Shown: one piece after another, positions 37,772 to 46,701 of the stretch
Layout: every line of letters begins with the position of its first letter
Numbering within the stretch: position 1 is the stretch's first letter
DNA from: Actinotalea solisilvae
GTDB taxonomy: Bacteria > Actinomycetota > Actinomycetes > Actinomycetales > Cellulomonadaceae
NCBI RefSeq assembly: GCF_016464425.1
Contig: NZ_JADDKQ010000003.1
Span: 248,001-312,000 of the forward strand
Length of the DNA stretch: 64,000 nucleotides
Direction: 5' to 3'
Notes under the pieces: generated by a model
The model's database searches: none
Told to the model about the DNA's origin: nothing
The model's input: the letters and a program-made list of their open reading frames with translations, nothing else
Translations under genes and position numbers: made by a program

Positions 37772-38191
37772 TCAGGCGGCGACGGCGCGGTCGACGTCGA
37801 GCGCCAGCAGGAGGCGGTCGTCGAGCTTGTAGGCGCCGAGGATGAGGTCGCGGAGGCCGGGCGCGAGGGTGTCCGGCGGCGCCTCGAAGCGGTCGTCGTC
37901 GACGTGCAGGACGTCGCCGATCTCGTCGACGAGCAGGCTCACCGGTTCCCCGCCGACCTGGACGACGACCATCATCGGGTCGGCGTCGCGCGCGAGCGGG
38001 GGCATGCCGAGCGCGACCCGCAGGTCGACGGTGAGCACGACCTGCCCGCGCAGGTTGACCAGGCCGGCGACGCCGGCCGGGGCGAGCGGCACCGCGGTGC
38101 GGGGCTGCGAGCGCAGCGCCTCCTGCACGTGCCGGACGTCGACGGCGTAGTGCGCGCCGGCGAGGACGAAGGTCGCGAGCTGGCGGCTCAT
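37772..38191 (-). CDS. cheW: chemotaxis adaptor CheW
   Basis: Couples receptors to CheA at the membrane array. 139 residues forming one CheW domain: LATFVLAGAHYAVDVRHVQE, AGLVNLRGQVVLTVDLR and VSLLVDEIGDVLHVDDD. The conserved N-L-R-G turn is intact. The ATG overlaps the cheA stop by 4 bases. Confidence 0.96.
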   Translation of the reverse strand: MSRQLATFVLAGAHYAVDVRHVQEALRSQPRTAVPLAPAGVAGLVNLRGQVVLTVDLRVALGMPPLARDADPMMVVVQVGGEPVSLLVDEIGDVLHVDDDRFEAPPDTLAPGLRDLILGAYKLDDRLLLALDVDRAVAA

Positions 38192-40689
38192 CGGGCACCT
38201 CCCACGAGAGCGGTGAGATCACGCAGTTCGAGGTCGGCGTCGAGGACCGAGCCCTCGTCGTCCGACTCGTCGGCGTAGAACAGCGGGTCCGCGGCCGCGA
38301 CCGCGGCCCGGATGTCGAGCAGCTCGGTGACGCGGTCCTTGAGGACGGTCGAGCCGACGATGCCGTGGTCGCCCAGGTCGCTGTGCGCCGTGACGTCGTC
38401 GTCGACGATGTCGACGATCTGGTCCACGACGACGGCGACGCTGCGGCCGCGGCGCGAGGAGACGACGACGGTGAGCTCGTCGCGCTCCTGGGCGAGCGTC
38501 CCGAGCATCCGGTCGAGCCGGACCACGGGGGTGATCGAGCCGCGGTACTGGAGCACCTCGCGCCCGCCCACGTGCTCGAGCAGCGTCGCCGGGAGCTTCT
38601 CCAGCCGCGTGACCGACGCGAGCGGGATCGCGACGCGGCGGCCGTCCCCGATGCCCGCGACGAGCACCTGGACGGTCTCGCGCAGCTCGGTGCGGTCCTC
38701 GGCTGAGCGTGCACGCTCGAGCTCGCCGCGGTCCCCGGCCATCGCGCGGCGGCCGATCGCCTGGACGTCGAGGATGAGCGAGACGCGGCCGTCGCCGAGC
38801 AGGGTCGCGCCGGCGTAGAGGCCGATCGCCTTGAGCCGGCCGGAGAGCGGCTTGACGACGATCTCCTCGGTGTTGAGCACGCGGTCGACGAGCAGGCCGA
38901 AGCGGCGGCTGTCGGCCTGCAGGACGGCGATGACGGCGCCCGCCCGGTCGGACGGCACCTCGGCGCCGAAGACCTCGCGCAGCTCGACGAGCGGGAGCAG
39001 CTCGCCGCGCAGGCGGTAGACCGGGGCCGAGCGCACGTACTCGACCGCGCCCGACGTCTGCGCGTCGAGGGCGACCAGCTCGAGCAGGCTCACCTGCGGG
39101 ATCGCGTACAGCTCGCCGTCGCAGGCCACCGTGAGCGCGGGCATGATCGCGAGCGTCAGCGGGATGCGCAGGCGCCACGTGGTGCCCGTGCCGAGCTCGG
39201 ACTCGACGTCGACGGTGCCGCCGATCGCCTCGATCCGGGTGCGCACGACGTCCATGCCGACGCCGCGGCCCGACACGTTCGTCACGGCCTCGGCGGTCGA
39301 GAAGCCGGGCAGGAAGAGCAGCTGGAGCAGGTCCGCGGGCGCCATGGCCGCGACCTGCTCGGGCGTGCGCAGCCCGCGCTCGACGGCCTTGGCCGCGACG
39401 CGGTCCACGTCGATGCCCGCGCCGTCGTCGACGATGTCGACGACGACCTGACCGCCCGAGTGGGACGCGCGCAGCGACAGCAGGCCCTGAGCGGGCTTGC
39501 CCGCGGCGGCGCGGCGCTCGGCGGTCTCGATGCCGTGGTCGACCGCGTTGCGGATGAGGTGGGTCAGCGGGTCCTTGATGGCCTCGAGGAGGCTGCGGTC
39601 GAGCTCGGTGTCGCCGCCGACCATCTCGAGGCGCACCTGCTTGTCGCAGGCGGCCGCGAGGTCGCGGACCATGCGCGGGACCTTCGACCACACGTGCTCG
39701 ATGGGCTGCATGCGCGTCTTCATGACGCCCTCCTGCAGCTCCGAGGCGATGAGGCTGAGGCGCTGCGAGGCGCGCACGAGGTCGACGTCGGCCGTCGCGC
39801 CCGCGAGGCGCGAGATGGCGTTGCGCGCGAGGACGAGCTCGCCGACCTGGCGCATGAGCGCGTCGAGCAGGCCGACGTCGACGCGGATCGAGCCGTCCGC
39901 GGCGGTCCGGGCCGCGCCGGTCTCGCCCGGCTCGGGCGACGGCCGGGACCCGGCCGGCGGCCCGACCGCCGCAGCGGGGGCGGCCGGGGGTGCGGCGGGG
40001 GCGGGGGCGGGGGCGGGGATGGCGGCCTCCGGTGTCGGGGCGGGAGCCGGCGGCTCCGCGGCGGGAGCGGCGGGCGGCGCGCTCGGGGCGGCCGGCGCCT
40101 TCTTCGCGCGGATCGTGCGCGAGCGCGGCCGGGGGGCGGCCTCCGTGACGACGGCGGGCTCGGCGACGACGCCGGCGGCCACGAGCTCGGCCGGCGCGTC
40201 GGCCGCCTTCTCGGCGCTCGCCGGCGGCGCGGTGCGCTGCGCGGGGACGACGGCCTCCGTCGCCTCGGTGGTCGCGAGGGTGGCCGGCTCGGCGACGTCG
40301 GCCGTGCCGTCGAGCACCGCCTGGATGCGCGCGACGACGGGCGCGACGTCGACGTCGCCCTCGCCCTGCTGCGTCTCGATCCGGCGCAGGATGTCGCGCA
40401 CGACGTCGACCATCTCGAGCAGGACGTCCGTCGTCCGTTGGTCCATGGCGCGGACGCCGTCGCGCAGGTCGACGAGGAGGTTCTCGCCCGCGTGGGTCAC
40501 GCGCTCCAGCGCGGTGAACGCGAGGAAGCCGCTCGTGCCCTTGATCGTGTGGATCGTGCGGAAGATGCTGCTCAGCAGCTCGCGCGAGCCCGGCGCCGCC
40601 TCGAGCGCGACCAGGTCCGAGTCCAGCTGGTCGAGGTTCTCGTGGCTCTCGACCAGGAACTCGTGGACGATCTCGTCCAGGTCCTCCAC
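38188..40689 (-). CDS. cheA: chemotaxis histidine kinase CheA, no P2 domain, two CheW-like domains
   Basis: 833 residues. Hpt domain 1-105 with phospho-His47 in FRTIHTIKGTSGF. About 130-275 is an Ala/Pro-rich linker where the CheY-binding P2 domain is expected; it holds VPAQRT at 148-153. Dimerisation follows (LLDALMRQVGELVLARN), then the ATPase with HLIRNAVDHGIE, VDDGAGID and GRGVGMDVVRTRIEA. Two CheW-like domains close the protein, the first with VYRLRGELLPLV and the second with VLQYRGSITPVV. GTG 40689 has GGAGGGC 3 bases before it; the longer frame to 40782 would include the promoter. Confidence 0.95.
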   Translation of the reverse strand: MEDLDEIVHEFLVESHENLDQLDSDLVALEAAPGSRELLSSIFRTIHTIKGTSGFLAFTALERVTHAGENLLVDLRDGVRAMDQRTTDVLLEMVDVVRDILRRIETQQGEGDVDVAPVVARIQAVLDGTADVAEPATLATTEATEAVVPAQRTAPPASAEKAADAPAELVAAGVVAEPAVVTEAAPRPRSRTIRAKKAPAAPSAPPAAPAAEPPAPAPTPEAAIPAPAPAPAAPPAAPAAAVGPPAGSRPSPEPGETGAARTAADGSIRVDVGLLDALMRQVGELVLARNAISRLAGATADVDLVRASQRLSLIASELQEGVMKTRMQPIEHVWSKVPRMVRDLAAACDKQVRLEMVGGDTELDRSLLEAIKDPLTHLIRNAVDHGIETAERRAAAGKPAQGLLSLRASHSGGQVVVDIVDDGAGIDVDRVAAKAVERGLRTPEQVAAMAPADLLQLLFLPGFSTAEAVTNVSGRGVGMDVVRTRIEAIGGTVDVESELGTGTTWRLRIPLTLAIMPALTVACDGELYAIPQVSLLELVALDAQTSGAVEYVRSAPVYRLRGELLPLVELREVFGAEVPSDRAGAVIAVLQADSRRFGLLVDRVLNTEEIVVKPLSGRLKAIGLYAGATLLGDGRVSLILDVQAIGRRAMAGDRGELERARSAEDRTELRETVQVLVAGIGDGRRVAIPLASVTRLEKLPATLLEHVGGREVLQYRGSITPVVRLDRMLGTLAQERDELTVVVSSRRGRSVAVVVDQIVDIVDDDVTAHSDLGDHGIVGSTVLKDRVTELLDIRAAVAAADPLFYADESDDEGSVLDADLELRDLTALVGGAR

Positions 40690-40737
40690 TGCGCCCTCCG
40701 TGGCTCCCGGGGCGGGTCCGTCCGCCCTTCGACCCCC

Positions 40738-40764
40738 TGATCGGCGGTCGCAGGGGACTTGTGA
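40738..40764 (-). promoter_or_regulatory. sigma-28-type promoter for the cheA operon
   Basis: TCAC, 15 bp, GCCGATCA on the minus strand, 49 bases before the cheA start. Confidence 0.8.
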
Positions 40765-40838
40765 GCGTCCGCGGCGGCGCACGGTGACCCGGGGGCGGGT
40801 GATCTCTCGGCCGCCCGGGGCGTGTCGGCGGTCGGTCC

Positions 40839-40850
40839 TACGGTGGGTCC
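40839..40850 (+). promoter_or_regulatory. -10 box for a leaderless start
   Basis: TACGGT, 6 bases, then GTG at 40851; no Shine-Dalgarno sequence. Confidence 0.5.
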
Positions 40851-41936
40851 GTGGTCGAGACGGTGAGCCTGCGGCGCCTCAACCGCACGCTGCTCGAGCG
40901 CCAGCACCTCGCGGCCCCCTCGACGGCGGGCGTCGAGCAGGTCGTCCGCGACCTCGTCGCCGTCCAGGCGCAGGAGCCGAACTGGGCGGTCGTCGGCCTG
41001 TGCACCCGCGTCGCGGGCCTCACGGCCGCGGGCGTCGGGCGAGCGGTCGAGGCGCGCGGGCTCGTCCGGTCCCCGCTCCTGCGGGGGACCCAGCACCTGC
41101 TCGCCGCGGACGACTACCCCTGGCTGCGCCCGACGATCCACCCCGTGCTCGAGCGCCTCGTGCGCTCGCCCTACTACGCCGAGCAGACGACCGGCATCGG
41201 GGCTGACGTCCTCGTCGCGGACGCGCTCGCCGTGCTGGGCGACCGGACGGTCCCGCGCCGGGAGCTCGGCGCGGCGCTCGCGGCGCGCCACCCCGGACGG
41301 CGGGCGGCGGTGCTCGCGGCAGCCGTCGAGGCGCACCTGCCGGTCGTGCACGACCCGGCGACGTCGGCCTGGGGGTCGTGGTGGAGCCGGCGGTCGATCG
41401 CGGTGACGCACGCGCCCGCGTGGCTCGGCGCACCCATGGCCGCGCCGGACGTGCCGCGGCTCGTGCGCCGCTACCTCGCGGCGTTCGGCCCCGCGGGCGT
41501 CATGGACGTGCAGGCGTGGTCGGGCCTCACGCGCCTGCGGCCGGTGCTCGACGCGATGCGTGCCGACCTGCGCGTGCTGCGCGGTCCCGACGGCGCGGAG
41601 CTGTTCGACCTGCCCGGCGCCACGCTCGCGGACGAGGACGCGCCCGCGCCGGTGCGCTTCCTCGCGGCGTTCGACAACGCGGTCCTCGGCCACCGCGACC
41701 GTGCGCGCATCCTGCCCGAGGAGGTGCGGCGCGCCGTCATGCCCGGGTACTCGATGGTCCACGCGACGGTCCTCGTCGACGGCTTCGTGGCCGCGACGTG
41801 GGAGCTCGCCGACGGCGACGTCGTCGTGCACCCGCAGCGGCCCCTCACGCGCGCCGAGCGCGACGAGGTCCTCGCGGAGGGCGGGCGGGCGCGGGAGCTC
41901 GTCGGCCTGCCCGACGGCGACGTCGTGCTGCGCTGA
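40851..41936 (+). CDS. winged-helix DNA-binding domain protein (HTH_42/DUF1006 type)
   Basis: 361 residues of the AlkX/YcaQ-like winged-helix family. VETVSLRRLNRTLLERQHL opens the protein, VQAQEPNWAVVGLCTRV and VRSPLLRGTQHLLAADDY are the conserved N-terminal motifs, and the later part has AWSGLTRLRPVL and FDNAVLGHRDRARIL. Relatives include DNA glycosylases that open interstrand cross-links, but most actinobacterial members are uncharacterised. It is on the plus strand, divergent from cheA and 16 bases short of csrA, so it interrupts the motility genes and is probably unrelated to them. Confidence 0.85.
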   Translation: MVETVSLRRLNRTLLERQHLAAPSTAGVEQVVRDLVAVQAQEPNWAVVGLCTRVAGLTAAGVGRAVEARGLVRSPLLRGTQHLLAADDYPWLRPTIHPVLERLVRSPYYAEQTTGIGADVLVADALAVLGDRTVPRRELGAALAARHPGRRAAVLAAAVEAHLPVVHDPATSAWGSWWSRRSIAVTHAPAWLGAPMAAPDVPRLVRRYLAAFGPAGVMDVQAWSGLTRLRPVLDAMRADLRVLRGPDGAELFDLPGATLADEDAPAPVRFLAAFDNAVLGHRDRARILPEEVRRAVMPGYSMVHATVLVDGFVAATWELADGDVVVHPQRPLTRAERDEVLAEGGRARELVGLPDGDVVLR

Positions 41937-41952
41937 GGAGTGTGCCGGCGCG

Positions 41953-42195
41953 TCAGTCCGTCGGCGTCGGGGGGCGGAGCGCCTTGAGCGCCGCCTCGGC
42001 GGCGTCGTCGGACGAGCGCGCCGCCTCGAGGTTCGCGTTCGTGACCGCCTCGAGCACCTCGGCCCGGTTGACGCGGACGTGGCGGGGGGCGTCGATGCCG
42101 ATCCGCACGCCGTCGCTGCGCACGTCGATGATGGTGATGACGATGTCGTCGCCGATCACCAGGCGTTCGCCGACGCGGCGACTCAGGACGAGCAT
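41953..42195 (-). CDS. csrA: carbon storage regulator CsrA
   Basis: RNA-binding translational regulator, 80 residues. MLVLSRRVGERLVIGDDIVI and GVRIGIDAPRHVRVNRAEV are the conserved dimer strands, with the basic edge (Arg near 44-47) intact. In Gram-positives CsrA represses flagellin translation and is countered by FliW; no fliW gene is in this window. The tail of about 20 residues is Ala/Pro-rich. The -10 box TACTCT lies 6 bases before the ATG, so its own mRNA is probably leaderless, separate from the flhA operon. Confidence 0.95.
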   Translation of the reverse strand: MLVLSRRVGERLVIGDDIVITIIDVRSDGVRIGIDAPRHVRVNRAEVLEAVTNANLEAARSSDDAAEAALKALRPPTPTD

Positions 42196-42207
42196 GGAGC
42201 GAGAGTA
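42196..42207 (-). promoter_or_regulatory. -10 box for leaderless csrA
   Basis: TACTCT at 42207-42202 and then 6 bases to the ATG on the minus strand, in the 37-bp gap after the FlhF-like gene. Confidence 0.5.
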
Positions 42208-42232
42208 GTCGCTCCTCCCGCCGGGCCTCGCG

Positions 42233-43480
42233 TCAGTCCCAGCTGGCGTCCTCCGCGAGCCGCTCGCTGAGCACGGCGGCCCAGACGACGGGCGACACGG
42301 GCAGGCCGTCGACCCACCCGACCGGGACGCCCAGGTTGAGCACCGCGCCCGGCGACTGCGCGTGGAACGTCCCCATGGCCGCGACGGCGTCGAACGGCCG
42401 GCGCGCGCCGACCTCCCGCAGCCAGCGTCGCGTCTCGGCGACGCGCCGGCCGGCGTCGACCGCGGCCCAGCACTGGTCGGGCGCGAGGGCCTCGAGCAGG
42501 TCGGCGGCCGCCGCGCCGCCGTCGGCGTCGACGCCGACCGCGACGAGGGTCGCGCCCTCGCCCGCGCGCGAGCGCAGCCGCGCGGCCGCGGCGGCGGTCT
42601 GGACGCGCCGCCCGTGCCCCGGGACGGGCCCCAGGTCCCCGGCGACGACGACGTCGTGCGGGTCGATGCCCGCGCGGTAGGCCATCTGCATCGCGGTGCG
42701 CAGCGCGGCGTCGGGCTCGCCCACCACCGCGACGACCCCCGCGTCCAGGCGCAGCACGGGCCCGGCGGGGAACCGGCGGACGAGCCGCGACAGGGGCACG
42801 GGCGCGCGCAGGTCGCCGAGGCCGGCGAGCAGCGCGGCCGGCAGCCCGAGCTCGAGCAGGGCGCCGACCGTCGCCCCGTGGGGCTCGGGCTGCTCGGGCT
42901 GCTCGGGCCGGGCGTCCGGCTCGCGCGGGGCGGTCGCGACGACGGGCCCGGCGGCGGGCCGGACGACGAGGTCGCCCGTCGCCTCGCCCGCCGCGGCGTC
43001 GTCCTGCGGGCCGACGAGCTGACCGAGGGACTCGAGGACCTCGGCGAACGTCGGCCCGGTCGTCGAGATCTCGGGCACGGGAGGCGCGTCGGCCTCCTCG
43101 GCGTCAGGCGCGGGCTGGGCCGGGGCGGGGGCGGCCGCGTCCCGCGCGGGCGCAGGAGCACTGCCGCCGCCCGGGGCCGCCCCGCCCAGGACCTCGGCGT
43201 CCTCGGCGGCGTCGGCCGCGGCGAGGAGCGCCTCGATGCCCGCGGGCCTGCCGCCGGCGGGAGCCCCGGACGCGCGGCGCTCGTGCAGGCGTCGACCGGG
43301 GTGCACGGGGTCGGGCACCTCGACGGTGAGCTCGTAGTGCTCCTTGGCGAAGAACCCGCCGATGCCGCCCGTGCGGATGCGCTCGGCCTTGACGATGCGT
43401 GCGCCCGGGCCCATCTCGGCCTTGACGCGCAGCATCAGCGAGCGCAGGTCCTCACCGTCAAGCAGCAATCGCGTGGGCAT
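42233..43480 (-). CDS. FlhF-like protein with degenerate GTPase site
   Basis: 415 residues in the usual flhA-flhF position, overlapping flhA by 23 bases. Residues 1-55 resemble the FlhF B domain (LRVKAEMGPGARIVKAERI). A Pro/Ala-rich linker runs to about 200. The C-terminal part follows the SRP-GTPase layout (ALLELGLPAALLAGL as the N helices; GVPVGWVDGLPVSPV as the closing strand). However, the P-loop position reads GEPDAALRT at 254-262, without the Lys-Thr, and no TKxD or DTAGR motif is seen. It probably neither binds nor hydrolyses GTP. A role in flagellar placement is inferred. Confidence 0.75.
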   Translation of the reverse strand: MPTRLLLDGEDLRSLMLRVKAEMGPGARIVKAERIRTGGIGGFFAKEHYELTVEVPDPVHPGRRLHERRASGAPAGGRPAGIEALLAAADAAEDAEVLGGAAPGGGSAPAPARDAAAPAPAQPAPDAEEADAPPVPEISTTGPTFAEVLESLGQLVGPQDDAAAGEATGDLVVRPAAGPVVATAPREPDARPEQPEQPEPHGATVGALLELGLPAALLAGLGDLRAPVPLSRLVRRFPAGPVLRLDAGVVAVVGEPDAALRTAMQMAYRAGIDPHDVVVAGDLGPVPGHGRRVQTAAAAARLRSRAGEGATLVAVGVDADGGAAAADLLEALAPDQCWAAVDAGRRVAETRRWLREVGARRPFDAVAAMGTFHAQSPGAVLNLGVPVGWVDGLPVSPVVWAAVLSERLAEDASWD

Positions 43481-45518
43481 CCCTGACCACCCCCACGGTC
43501 TCGATCTGCAGGCCCGCCCCGGTCACCTCGCTGTAGGACAGCACCGCGAGGCGGGGGAGCGCCAGCGCCACCGTACGGCGCAGCGCGGGTCGCAGGGCGG
43601 GGGCGCACACGACGACGGCCTCGCGGCCGCTCGCCTCGCCCTGCACGACGACGCCGCGCAGGTCGGCGAGCATGCGCTCGAGGCGGTTCGGGTCGACGAG
43701 CAGGTGGCTGCCGTTCTCCCCCGGCCGGACGGACTCGACGAGCTGCTGCTCGAGCGAGGGGTCGAGCGTGACGACGCGCAGCACGCCGTCGTGCGCGTAG
43801 GGCGCGGCGAGCGCGGGGCCGAGCGCGCCGCGGGCGGCCTCGACGAGGCTTTCGGGGTCGGTGCTGACCTTGGCGCGCAGCGTGAGGCCCTCGTAGATGC
43901 GGGAGAGGTCCCGCACGGCGACCTGCTCCGCGAGCAGGCCCTGGAGCACGCGCTGGATCTCGCCGAGCGTCAGGAGGTTGGGCACGAGCTCGTCGACGAC
44001 GGACGGGTTGACCTGCTTGACCCCCTCGGTGAGCACGCGCACGTCCTCGCGCGACAGCAGCCGCGGCGCGTTGGCGTCGATGATCGCGCCGAGGTGCGTG
44101 ATGAGGACGGACACGCGGTCGACCACGGTCGCGCCGACCATCTCGGCCGCGTGGCGCAGCTCGGTCGGGATCCACTTGCCGGGCAGGCCGAACACGGGCT
44201 CGACCACAGCGGTGCCGCCGATGCCCTCGAGGTTGTCGCCGAGCGCGAGCAGGCGACCGCCGGGCGCCTCGCCGCGGCCCACCTCGACGCCCGCGATGCG
44301 CACGACGTAGGTGGAGCGCGGCAGGTCCACCGAGTCGCGCGTCCGCACGGGCGGGACGACGAAGCCCAGCTCCATCGCGACCTTGCGGCGCAGCCCGCGC
44401 ACCCGCGCGAGGAGGTCCTGGTCGGTGCCCGAGCCGACCATGTCCACGAGGTCGGGGGCGAGCAGGATCTCGATCGCGTGCACGCGCATCTGCTCGATGA
44501 GCGCCTCGGGCGTGTCCGCCTGGGCGGGTCGCGTCGGGTCGACGGTGTCGACGTCGGTGCCGGCGGCCGCGGCGGCCTCCTCGGAGACCTTGATCCGCCA
44601 CGCACCGAGCAGCAGGAGCGCGCCGACGAGGATGAACGGGACCTTGGGCAGGCCGGGGATGAGCGCGAGCGCGATGGCCGCGGCGCCGGAGATCTGCAGC
44701 GCGGTGCGCGACTGCGTGAGCTGCTGGCCGGCCGCCGTGCCCATGTCGGCCTCGGCCGTGGCGCGCGTGACGATGAGGCCCGTGGAGACGGACATGAGCA
44801 GCGCGGGGATCTGCGTGACCAGGCCGTCGCCGATGGTCAGGAGGCTGAAGCGCTCGAGCGCCTCGCCCGCGGACATGCCCATCTGGAGCATCCCGACGGC
44901 GAAGCCGCCGAGGAGGTTGATGACCGTGATGATGATGCCCGCGATCGCGTCGCCCTTGACGAACTTCGAGCCGCCGTCCATCGCGCCGTAGAAGTCGGCC
45001 TCGGCCGCGACGTCGGCGCGCCGCTTGCGCGCCGTGTCCTCGTCGATGAGGCCGGAGTTGAGGTCGGCGTCGATCGCCATCTGCTTGCCGGGCATCGCGT
45101 CGAGCGTGAACCGCGCGCCGACCTCGGCGACGCGGCCGGCACCGTTGGTGATGACCGCGAACTGGATGACGACGAGGATGAGGAAGATCACCAGGCCGAT
45201 GACGAGCGAGCCGCCCACGACGAAGTGGCCGAACGCGTCGATGACCTGGCCCGCGTAGCCGTCGCGCAGGACGAGGCGCGTCGAGGCGACGTTGAGCCCG
45301 AGCCGGAAGAGCGTGAGGACCAGGAGCAGCGACGGGAAGACCGAGAAGTCGAGCGGCCGCTTGACGTACATGCTCGTGAGCAGCACCACGAGCGAGATCG
45401 TGATGTTGAGCACGATGAGCAGGTCGAGCACCGCGGCCGGCAGCGGCACCACGAGGAGCAGGACGATGCCGACGACGCCGACCGGCACGCCCAGCTGGAG
45501 CAGCTGCTTGCCCTTCAT
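43458..45518 (-). CDS. flhA: flagellar export gate protein FlhA
   Basis: 686 residues. Eight membrane helices lie in the first 330 residues, with the FHIPEP-region signature NGAGRVAEVGARFTLDAMPG and KQMAIDADLNSGLI. The cytoplasmic domain follows a linker near 335-360. It forms the nonameric ring that receives export cargo and couples proton flow to secretion. It begins 79 bases after flhB, with GGGAG 5 bases before the ATG. Confidence 0.97.
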   Translation of the reverse strand: MKGKQLLQLGVPVGVVGIVLLLVVPLPAAVLDLLIVLNITISLVVLLTSMYVKRPLDFSVFPSLLLVLTLFRLGLNVASTRLVLRDGYAGQVIDAFGHFVVGGSLVIGLVIFLILVVIQFAVITNGAGRVAEVGARFTLDAMPGKQMAIDADLNSGLIDEDTARKRRADVAAEADFYGAMDGGSKFVKGDAIAGIIITVINLLGGFAVGMLQMGMSAGEALERFSLLTIGDGLVTQIPALLMSVSTGLIVTRATAEADMGTAAGQQLTQSRTALQISGAAAIALALIPGLPKVPFILVGALLLLGAWRIKVSEEAAAAAGTDVDTVDPTRPAQADTPEALIEQMRVHAIEILLAPDLVDMVGSGTDQDLLARVRGLRRKVAMELGFVVPPVRTRDSVDLPRSTYVVRIAGVEVGRGEAPGGRLLALGDNLEGIGGTAVVEPVFGLPGKWIPTELRHAAEMVGATVVDRVSVLITHLGAIIDANAPRLLSREDVRVLTEGVKQVNPSVVDELVPNLLTLGEIQRVLQGLLAEQVAVRDLSRIYEGLTLRAKVSTDPESLVEAARGALGPALAAPYAHDGVLRVVTLDPSLEQQLVESVRPGENGSHLLVDPNRLERMLADLRGVVVQGEASGREAVVVCAPALRPALRRTVALALPRLAVLSYSEVTGAGLQIETVGVVRDAHAIAA

Positions 45519-45597
45519 CGGTGGTCTCCCTTGCTGGTGGTGACAGTGGTGGTGGTGCGTGCGTCGGTGCTGCGGGTGACGGGAGAGCCGGCGGCCG

Positions 45598-46701
45598 TCA
45601 TGCGGCCTCCAGGCGGCTCGGCCCGCCCGGCGGGCGGTGCGTGCCGGCCGCGGAGCCGCGGCGGCGCAGGGCCATGACGAAGGCGAGCACCTTCGCGACG
45701 GCGACGAAGAGGTGGGCCGGGACCTCCTGGCCCAGCTCGCACGCGGCGTGGAGCGCGCGCGCGAGCGGGACGTCCTCGACCATCGGGACGCGCTTGTCGC
45801 CCGCGGCCGCGCGGATGCGGGCGGCCACGTGGCCGGCGCCCTTCGCGACGACGCGCGGTGCGCCCTTGCCGGGCTCGTACCGCAGCGCGACGGCGACGTG
45901 CGTGGGGTTGACGAGGACGACGTCGGCCGTGGCGACCTCGGCGATCATGCGGTTGCGGCTCATCGCGAGCTGCTTGGACCGGATCGCGCCCTTGAGCTGC
46001 GGGTCGCCCTCGGACTGCTTGTTCTCGTCCTTGATCTCCTTCTTCGACATCCGCGTCTTCTTGCGGTTGCGCCGCATGATCACGAGCACGTCGAGCGCCG
46101 CGAGCACGAGGCCCGCGACGACCGCGGTCCGCAGGACGTCGGCGACGCCGCCGCCCGCCGCGTCGAGGATCTGGCTGAGCGAGTGCGAGCCCGAGCCCAG
46201 GAGGAGCGGGACGAGGCCCTGGACGACGGACGCGAGGACGAGGCCGATGACCGCCGTCTTGAGCGCGGCCTTGACGCCGTTCCAGCCGGCCTGCGGGCCG
46301 AACGTGTTCTTCAGGCCCGCGGCGAGGTTGAACTGCTTGAAGGTCGGCTTGAGCTTCTTCGCCGAGACGTGGATGCCGCCCTGCGCGGCGGACGCGACGA
46401 CGGCGGCCAGGACGACGACCACGAGCAGCGGCGCGAGGGTGCGCAGCACCGAGGACATGCCGTCCCAGAGCGCGGCGACGGCGACGTCCGGGCTGGGGTT
46501 CGCGGCGACGTCGCGCACGAGAGTGAGCTGGTCGACCGCCGCACCCGAGCCGGCCGTGAGCACCATGGGCAGCACGAGGGCGCCGACGCCGATGCCGAGC
46601 CAGGCCGAGACGTCCTGCGAGCGCTGGAGCGCGCCGTCGCGGCGCAGCTCCTTCATGCGCTTCGGGGTGGCCTTCTCGGTCCGCTCCTCGCCGCCGCTCA
46701 T
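45598..46701 (-). CDS. flhB: flagellar export switch protein FlhB
   Basis: 367 residues with the GEERTEKATPKRMKELRRDG start, four membrane helices, and the autocleavage motif NPTH at 265-268 (VVLVNPTHVAVALRY). Cleavage there normally switches export from rod/hook to filament proteins. The C-terminal 40 residues beyond the core are Arg/Gly/Pro-rich. The ATG overlaps the fliR stop by 4 bases. Confidence 0.97.
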   Translation of the reverse strand: MSGGEERTEKATPKRMKELRRDGALQRSQDVSAWLGIGVGALVLPMVLTAGSGAAVDQLTLVRDVAANPSPDVAVAALWDGMSSVLRTLAPLLVVVVLAAVVASAAQGGIHVSAKKLKPTFKQFNLAAGLKNTFGPQAGWNGVKAALKTAVIGLVLASVVQGLVPLLLGSGSHSLSQILDAAGGGVADVLRTAVVAGLVLAALDVLVIMRRNRKKTRMSKKEIKDENKQSEGDPQLKGAIRSKQLAMSRNRMIAEVATADVVLVNPTHVAVALRYEPGKGAPRVVAKGAGHVAARIRAAAGDKRVPMVEDVPLARALHAACELGQEVPAHLFVAVAKVLAFVMALRRRGSAAGTHRPPGGPSRLEAA

